Part shown: piece by piece, positions 59,306-64,000 of the stretch
How positions within the stretch are numbered: position 1 is the first letter of the stretch
Layout of the letters: every line of letters starts with the position of its first letter
Assembly: GCA_964034945.1 (NCBI GenBank)
Contig: OZ035962.1
Span: 114,019,234 to 114,083,233 of the forward strand
From: Chrysopilus asiliformis
Lineage: Eukaryota > Arthropoda > Insecta > Diptera > Rhagionidae
Direction: 5' to 3'
Length of the DNA: 64,000 bases
Program-made: the position numbers and the translations under genes
Notes under the pieces: model-generated
The model's input: the letters and a program-made list of their open reading frames with translations, nothing else
Databases searched by the model: none
What the model was told of the DNA's origin: nothing

Positions 59306-59755
59306 TGCTTAGTACATGCCATTGAATATGTACAAATATAGAAGAATAATGATTAGTTTTCACCTTGGGCCGATGGTGGCGAAAGTGTCTGCGGTTCAAG
59401 TATTAAATAAAAATCCCCCAAACTTAAAGCTTAGGTATGTGTATTAACTAAAATACCCTAAAACTTTAAGCACAATGGGAAATTTGTAATCGCAATGATC
59501 GCGGTTTATCATTGTGTGCTGTACGTGTTCAGTTCATTCCTCGTATGACACCATAAGAATCAACGCAACACCGCTTTGCTTCTTAAATGTGTGCGTGCTT
59601 TTTGGTCTGGGATATTTGTGGGGAAATTCTCAATTTGAATCTAAACTAAAAGCTACAATATTACATAAAAATGATCACTATCGCCACCATCGGCCCAAGG
59701 TGAAAACTAATCATTATTCTTCTATATTTGTACATATTCAATGTATATGCTAAGC
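59306..59755. repeat. Long inverted repeat, ~80-bp arms, ~290-bp spacer
   Basis: Left arm 59306-59387 and right arm 59676-59755 are inverse copies with an apparently perfect core of about 60 bp (including CACCTTGGGCCGATGGTGGC) and small differences near the outer end (TGCTTAG...CTAAGCA). No flanking target duplication is evident. It lies 377 bases beyond the rib stop codon on the side where its 3'UTR should be. Either a foldback transposon or a transcribed hairpin. Confidence 0.92.
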
Positions 59756-60131
59756 AACAAGTAACTGCACCTTGGCTAATATTGTTTCTCGCTTCCTCTA
59801 ATCGAGGAGGTATATTACCATCTAATTAAATACGTTTCGTATGCGTAATGAATTATTCAATTTTCACTGGACAACGATAATCAAATTTAGACTTTTTTCC
59901 CCTTTTACAAAAGGTTCATAGTTGCATAAATAATTTGTAACTCCTTTTTGAAAATTAGAAACAGAAATTTTGTCGCCGGTGAAATGCCTCTTAATCATTT
60001 AAAGCGTTGTGTTTAATGCACTTAATGTACCAAAGCCCTAAACTAACATTTTTTTCTCTAATTAGTACGAATGAGGTAATGAATTATCTAAAAAAAAATA
60101 TATTTAAACAATAATATTATCCTAAGCAGTT
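59756..60131 (-). other. Proximal 3'UTR region of rib
   Basis: On the - strand no canonical AATAAA is seen in this interval, only an ATTAAA near 60011, so the transcript may run on through the hairpin region. Confidence 0.4.
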
Positions 60132-61385
60132 CTAATCTCGGGGATCTTCCACTACCGCATCCCGCTTCGATTCCGTTACATATTCGTCGCTTCCGTTTGT
60201 AGGCACCTTCGTCATAGGAGGAACTATTACCCCAGTCTGGTGCTGTGGGGAAGGCTGATGGTGTAACGGCTCTGGATAGTGTTCTCTGAGATCACGATGC
60301 TGGGGCTCCTGATGAAGCTCTCTATGCATCAAGTGGTGGATGGTCGTGGTTAGTGGTAAAGGTGGTGTGTGCGAATCCTTTTTGCCGATCGAAAGATCTT
60401 CGACTCGGTCTTCTTCGTCCTCCATGTGGTCCCGCGCTGACTCCATTTCCCGCTCACGATCTCGTTCTCTTTCGCGATGTTCCCGTTCTCTCTCTCTTTC
60501 CAGCTCTCTTTCTCTCTCCCGCTCCCTTTCCCTGTCTCGTTCCCTCTCTCTATCTCGTTCCCTCTCTCTATCACGTTCCCTCTCTCTGTCTCGTTCCCGC
60601 TCCCTTTCTCGGTCTCGCTCTCTCTCCCGATCTCGCTCCCTTCCTCTGTCTCGCTCTCTTTCCCTTTCTCTCTCCCTTAGAAGTGGAGTCTGCGGACGCA
60701 TGTACTTCATCGCTAGACCAGGGCTAGGAGATCGTGCGGTGCCGTTCGTTCCAGGACTCGTTGAAATCCCGTTCACAGCTGCGTGCGCGGCAGCTGCTAA
60801 CGCCATAGCATGAAGGGCTTCTCGTCCTGCAATGTCACCGCCACGACCTTCAAACGCATGCTGCAAAAATGACGGATCAAGGAGAGCCGCAGCAGGATGA
60901 GGTATTGTCGATGGCAAACTGTGTTCGCGATCTTGATGCTTATCGCGTTCTCGTTCACGTTCGCTAGCTTCATGCATTTGCTGCAACATGTGTTCGCTCT
61001 GACTGTACGTGTGACTCGTGCCACTTATGCCGAATGGAAATCCTGAAGGGCTGCCTCCACTGCTAGGACTTCGTTTTAACGATCGATTCATCGGTCGGCC
61101 CGTTGTGATACCGAGCTTTTTCACCTTATCGTACAGGGTTCGCGAGGGCACTCCGAATTTCCTCGAAGCTTGCAAGGCACTCATTCCATTTCGGACGCAT
61201 TCTATTGCAGACAGGATATCTGATCGGGTGTACTGTTTATATCGCTTCCATTCTGGCTTTTGTTGTTGTTGTGGAACGTATGAAGCTATGCGAGAATCTC
61301 CAGGGAAACTCGGTGGACAATCCAATCCATCATCCTCAAAGGATTTGTCTGCATAAGGTGAATGAGGTTCATCGTACTTGAGCTT
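60132..61385 (-). CDS. rib: rib coding exon 2 (psq domain, RE/RD tract, C terminus)
   Basis: 417 codons starting KLKYDEPHSPYADKSF after the acceptor TTCTAG and ending EDPRD-TAG. The acceptor is followed by AAG, so a second site three bases on is possible. The codon at 61325 is TTG, an ordinary internal leucine, not a start. Confidence 0.88.
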   Translation of the reverse strand, partial: KLKYDEPHSPYADKSFEDDGLDCPPSFPGDSRIASYVPQQQQKPEWKRYKQYTRSDILSAIECVRNGMSALQASRKFGVPSRTLYDKVKKLGITTGRPMNRSLKRSPSSGGSPSGFPFGISGTSHTYSQSEHMLQQMHEASERERERDKHQDREHSLPSTIPHPAAALLDPSFLQHAFEGRGGDIAGREALHAMALAAAAHAAVNGISTSPGTNGTARSPSPGLAMKYMRPQTPLLRERERERERDRGRERDRERERDRERERERDRERERDRERERDRERERDRERERERERELEREREREHRERERDREREMESARDHMEDEEDRVEDLSIGKKDSHTPPLPLTTTIHHLMHRELHQEPQHRDLREHYPEPLHHQPSPQHQTGVIVPPMTKVPTNGSDEYVTESKRDAVVEDPRD

Positions 61386-62341
61386 CTAGAAGAATCACTC
61401 ATTAGAGAGAGATATTGGATTAATAATAAAATTATAATTACCTTTTCGGATCCATATTCAGAACCATTACAACTGTCGGAGCCCTGTTTGTCACTTCGTT
61501 CGTGTTTTACCGGTTGGCAAACAAGTGGCATTGGTTGTGAAGAGTCGGCGGCATTCGTCTGGGCCAGAACATTCCTTAATATCGGGGTATCTCTGGACAT
61601 CAGCATACTGGAAATGGACGAGAGTTTCTTTCGCTTCAGAGGATTCATGTCCGGAGCGCTCTCGTAGACAGAACTCAGCATCGCTTCGGCAGCTGCGGTG
61701 CTCGGGATGTGTGGCTGCATATGTGGCGACAATGGCCACTGGGAATGTCTTTCAGATGTGGATGGACCGGGACTTTTCGAGAAAATACTTGAATATGGCG
61801 ACTTGTAAATGTAAGGAGGTGACGAGTTGCTGCTCTGCGTAGGTGTCGATGTTGTAATTATCGGCGATGAGTGCTGCCCAGGATTGGTATCTTTGGGCGT
61901 TTGATAAGCTGGAGGAGCCGCTGGCGTGTAGTGAGTCAGCGGCTCATCAAATTTGTTGAATTTCTCCTTCAGGTCGGTCATGTCAAAGAGTCCTTTCACC
62001 TCCAATTGCTCAGCAATTTTCATGATCTTCGGTATCTGACTCTGTGTAACGTTCACCTCCCCCGTGTACATATACTCGAGAAGTGCTCGCATTTCGAACG
62101 CCTGTACACCCGGAAAGAGGATGCTGCAATGATCCATCGGAACATCCTGCAGTATCGATTGGAAATAGGGAGAGTTGGCGGCCAGGACGACGCGATGCGC
62201 CTTGAACTGCACCTGATCGTCAACAACAATTGTGCAGTCGACGTAGCTTTCCATTTTGATAAGGGCGTCCAGGATTTCGACCAAGTTCGATTTGTGGTTG
62301 TTCCATCGCAGGCAATATGTTTGTCCTTCGCTGCTACCCAT
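60132..62341 (-). CDS. rib: ribbon-like BTB plus Pipsqueak (psq) nuclear factor
   Basis: Two exons, 62341-61442 and 61385-60132, join in phase 0 over a 56-bp GT-AG intron (branch-like CTAAT, acceptor TTCTAG) to give 717 residues. Residues 7-122 form a BTB/POZ domain of the insect type (QTYCLRWNNHKSNL, VQFKAHRVVLAANSPYF, LLEYMYTGEVNVTQ). Residues about 347-392 form a psq helix-turn-helix (YTRSDILSAIECVRNGMSAL, FGVPSRTLYDKVKKLG), the DNA-binding element. Residues about 535-613 are an alternating RE/RD tract. No zinc fingers. BTB plus a single psq and this length fit Ribbon (661 aa in Drosophila), a nuclear regulator of tracheal and salivary-gland morphogenesis; other BTB-psq proteins such as Bab differ in the BTB wording. 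ATG at 62341 directly precedes the conserved BTB start. Confidence 0.85.
60445..60685 (-). repeat. Low-complexity (GAGCGA/GAACGG)-type repeat coding RE/RD tract in rib
   Basis: Purine-rich hexamer-like repeats on the - strand code alternating R with E or D. On the + strand the same DNA gives long spurious Ser/Arg/Leu-rich frames. Confidence 0.9.
61442..62341 (-). CDS. rib: rib coding exon 1 (BTB domain)
   Basis: Exactly 300 codons from ATG to the donor GAAAAG|GTAATT. BTB followed by a Ser/Pro/Thr-rich linker. If the intron is retained, the frame runs on 51 codons to a stop. Confidence 0.9.
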
Positions 62342-62465
62342 TTTTCAATTTTTTTAAGTTCCTTCGGTTCTCGTTTTGTCTGCTGCTTCGATTGTCCTGT
62401 TGCTATTTTCGATTAATAATCCAGGTCATATAGTCGTCGTTGAAGTTGTTGATATTGGCAGCCCG
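62342..62465 (-). other. rib 5'UTR exon segment with upstream splice acceptor
   Basis: On the - strand a good acceptor (branch-like CTAAT, T-rich tract, TTTACAG) ends at 62466, 124 bases before the start codon. This suggests that the coding exon begins with a short untranslated segment joined to a further upstream non-coding exon. Confidence 0.5.
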
Positions 62466-62763
62466 CTGTAAACATTTAAATGAAACAAAATGCAAATCAT
62501 TAGAAACAAATTGTCGTAATGGAATTGTAAACGTTCATTAAAAATTCAACTTATCGTGCCGATAATTTTTGCAATAAACAGACAATTATGAACAATAAAA
62601 CAATGAGAAGCTCATATCTTTCCGTATGTATAAGTTTGGATTATATTTCTCATTGATATTCGTATATTTTTTTCTTCAATTAAATTTTATGCAGAAATAA
62701 AATTGACATTTGTACCTGAATGTTGCAGGAGTTTTTTTTAAATGCATTTAAAGCACAAGAAAA
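62466..62763. other. Probable rib 5' intron; no other feature
   Basis: AT-rich sequence immediately upstream of the proposed acceptor. Confidence 0.4.
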
Positions 62764-62895
62764 AACTACAATTGCCAGGAGCAATCCTCATAGACTCTTT
62801 ATGAGAATAAATCGATTTTCGATAGATAATTTTCCATCTGTGTAGAGAATGAGCGAAGGAGTGGACCGATTGGGTTTTGATGTATGCAAGAGTTA
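62764..62895 (+). repeat. Interspersed repeat family copy
   Basis: Shares ACAATTGCCAGGAGCAATC, ATAGACTCTTTATGA, GGAGTGGACCGATTGGGTTT and TGATGTATG with the copies at 17684-17840 and 8700-8860 (inverse). Confidence 0.55.
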
Positions 62896-63135
62896 TGTCA
62901 AATCATGTTATAAATATTTATTTTACTTAGATACAATATGTATATAACGAAGATTATAATCTTTTTTATTTAACTTTAATTTGTACTTTTTAATTATTAA
63001 TTTATACCTTTTAATTGGCATATAAATACAGGAAGAGCTCGATTTTCGCACAAGGTAAAATTAAAGCCGTTGCGACAATCGAAGTTACCAAAAAATATGT
63101 TGGGGAAGTATGTTTACACCAGAGATGACAACTGA
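62896..63135. other. No gene seen
   Basis: AT-rich, presumably rib intron or upstream DNA. Confidence 0.45.
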
Positions 63136-63290
63136 TTTTTTGAACCGAACCAAAAACCACTGAACCATTGATATTTAGTGAACCAAAACTAAACTATAAA
63201 CCGAACCACTCTGTAAAAAATTTGGTCGAATTTAACCAAAACCGAATCATTTAAAAAAAAATGATGGTCGAACCAAACCAAAGTGGTATC
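63136..63290. repeat. Degenerate GAACCRAA simple repeat
   Basis: GAACCGAACCAAAA, GAACCAAAACT, AAACCGAACCACT and CGAACCAAACCAAAG recur at irregular spacing. No coding capacity. Confidence 0.45.
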
Positions 63291-64000
63291 AACTTCAGAA
63301 TCGGTATCAGGGACCCCAGATGAAAGTTTTTTCCAGAAAATTTGAGGAAAACGAGATTCACATTATCCTTACAGGACCTTCCGTTGGCCTTACAAGCACG
63401 AAGTAGTGAAAGTATTGTATTGACACCACACAAAGTGGCAAAATGTCATCTTCCTAGGTTGCATAGTTTCGGAAATATTTATAAGCTTCTAACGATTTGA
63501 AAATATAGGTAACGATAAAGCAACTTAATACAAAAGTCGACAAAAGTTTTTAAAGTAGCCGTCTATTTCTTCCCAGAGATCTTTCAGCAGATTTGCTTCA
63601 ATGTTAAAATTTCCTCTTTTTGCGAGGAAACCATTTATCCAAACTCTCCTTTATTTATTTTTTTGCTAACTTTTGATCGCTTTCTGACATATTCCGACCG
63701 AAGTCGTATGCGATTCAATAAGACACCATAGCAAATCGCAAGCCCTGTCAAATCGAAAAACTTCGTAGAGAGGATAGTCGCATACGATTTTTAGTCTTAC
63801 GTGTAAACGCCGTGTTATGTTGCAAAAATGTTAGAGGCGCAATCCTGAAACCTTTTTCCAAATTCAGAATAACAAAAAATTCTGTAAATGATTCTCATAC
63901 CTATAGAGTATAAAAATGTATGCATCTATCAAAAAGTAAAAAAGCTTTTGTATTCATTCATACTTAAATGCCATTGGACAAAAATGTCCAGCATAAATTA
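63291..64000. other. No gene seen
   Basis: AT-rich. An inverse pair around GTCGTATGCGATT (63702) and GTCGCATACGA (63777) is visible but too short to classify. Confidence 0.45.

Noticed and set aside
60340..60813. + strand frames rich in S, R, L or F
   Set aside because: They are shadows of the rib RE/RD repeat on the other strand, with no independent gene signs.
61871..62416. + strand 181-residue frame
   Set aside because: Antisense of the highly conserved BTB domain; no domain of its own.
63702..63790. Inverse pair GTCGTATGCGATT / GTCGCATACGA
   Set aside because: Only about 10 bases match and the word is itself nearly palindromic; too weak to call.

Overview
This window looks like a piece of an AT-rich insect nuclear genome, most likely a fly (Diptera). 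There are two recognisable host protein genes. On the + strand is the 3' part of a jing (AEBP2-family, PRC2-associated zinc-finger) gene: four exons between 31583 and 41155, with clean GT-AG junctions and matching phases. On the - strand is a BTB plus Pipsqueak (psq) gene that I read as ribbon (rib): two coding exons between 62341 and 60132, separated by a 56-bp intron typical of flies. The two genes are convergent, about 19 kb apart. In Drosophila melanogaster both lie on the same arm (2R, Muller element C), which fits a dipteran origin. There is also one tRNA-Pro(AGG) gene on the - strand (29489-29560).

Layout. 1-2545 is the 3' part of a Ty3/gypsy-type LTR retrotransposon pol (reverse transcriptase, RNase H, integrase), cut by the window edge. 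2546-31582 is gene-poor DNA, probably upstream or 5'-intronic sequence of jing, because its first visible exon opens with a splice acceptor and no start codon. It contains a structurally intact mariner transposon (9931-11221, perfect TIRs, TA duplication, uninterrupted transposase), a Helitron, several MITEs, relics of other transposases or RTs, and a few GC-richer blocks that could be regulatory. 31583-41155 is jing. 41156-60131 is an AT-rich intergenic/3'UTR region with a second Helitron copy, a TIR element holding a perfect 30-bp hairpin, a homogeneous 280-bp tandem array (53567-55527) with a 560-bp higher-order period, an adjacent hAT-like MITE, and an ~80-bp-arm inverted repeat just downstream of rib. 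60132-64000 is rib, its 5'UTR exon and upstream DNA.

How the genes relate. Jing is a chromatin regulator of the Polycomb PRC2 accessory type and Ribbon a BTB/psq nuclear regulator. Both act in tracheal and epithelial morphogenesis in Drosophila, but nothing in the sequence shows direct co-regulation. Most other open reading frames are shadows, low-complexity artefacts or transposon debris. The observations I rate most interesting are a canonical PCNA-binding (PIP-box) motif in Jing, the alternating 560-bp higher-order satellite, the long hairpin downstream of rib, and the apparently intact mariner. All assignments come from reading the sequence; no database search was run.
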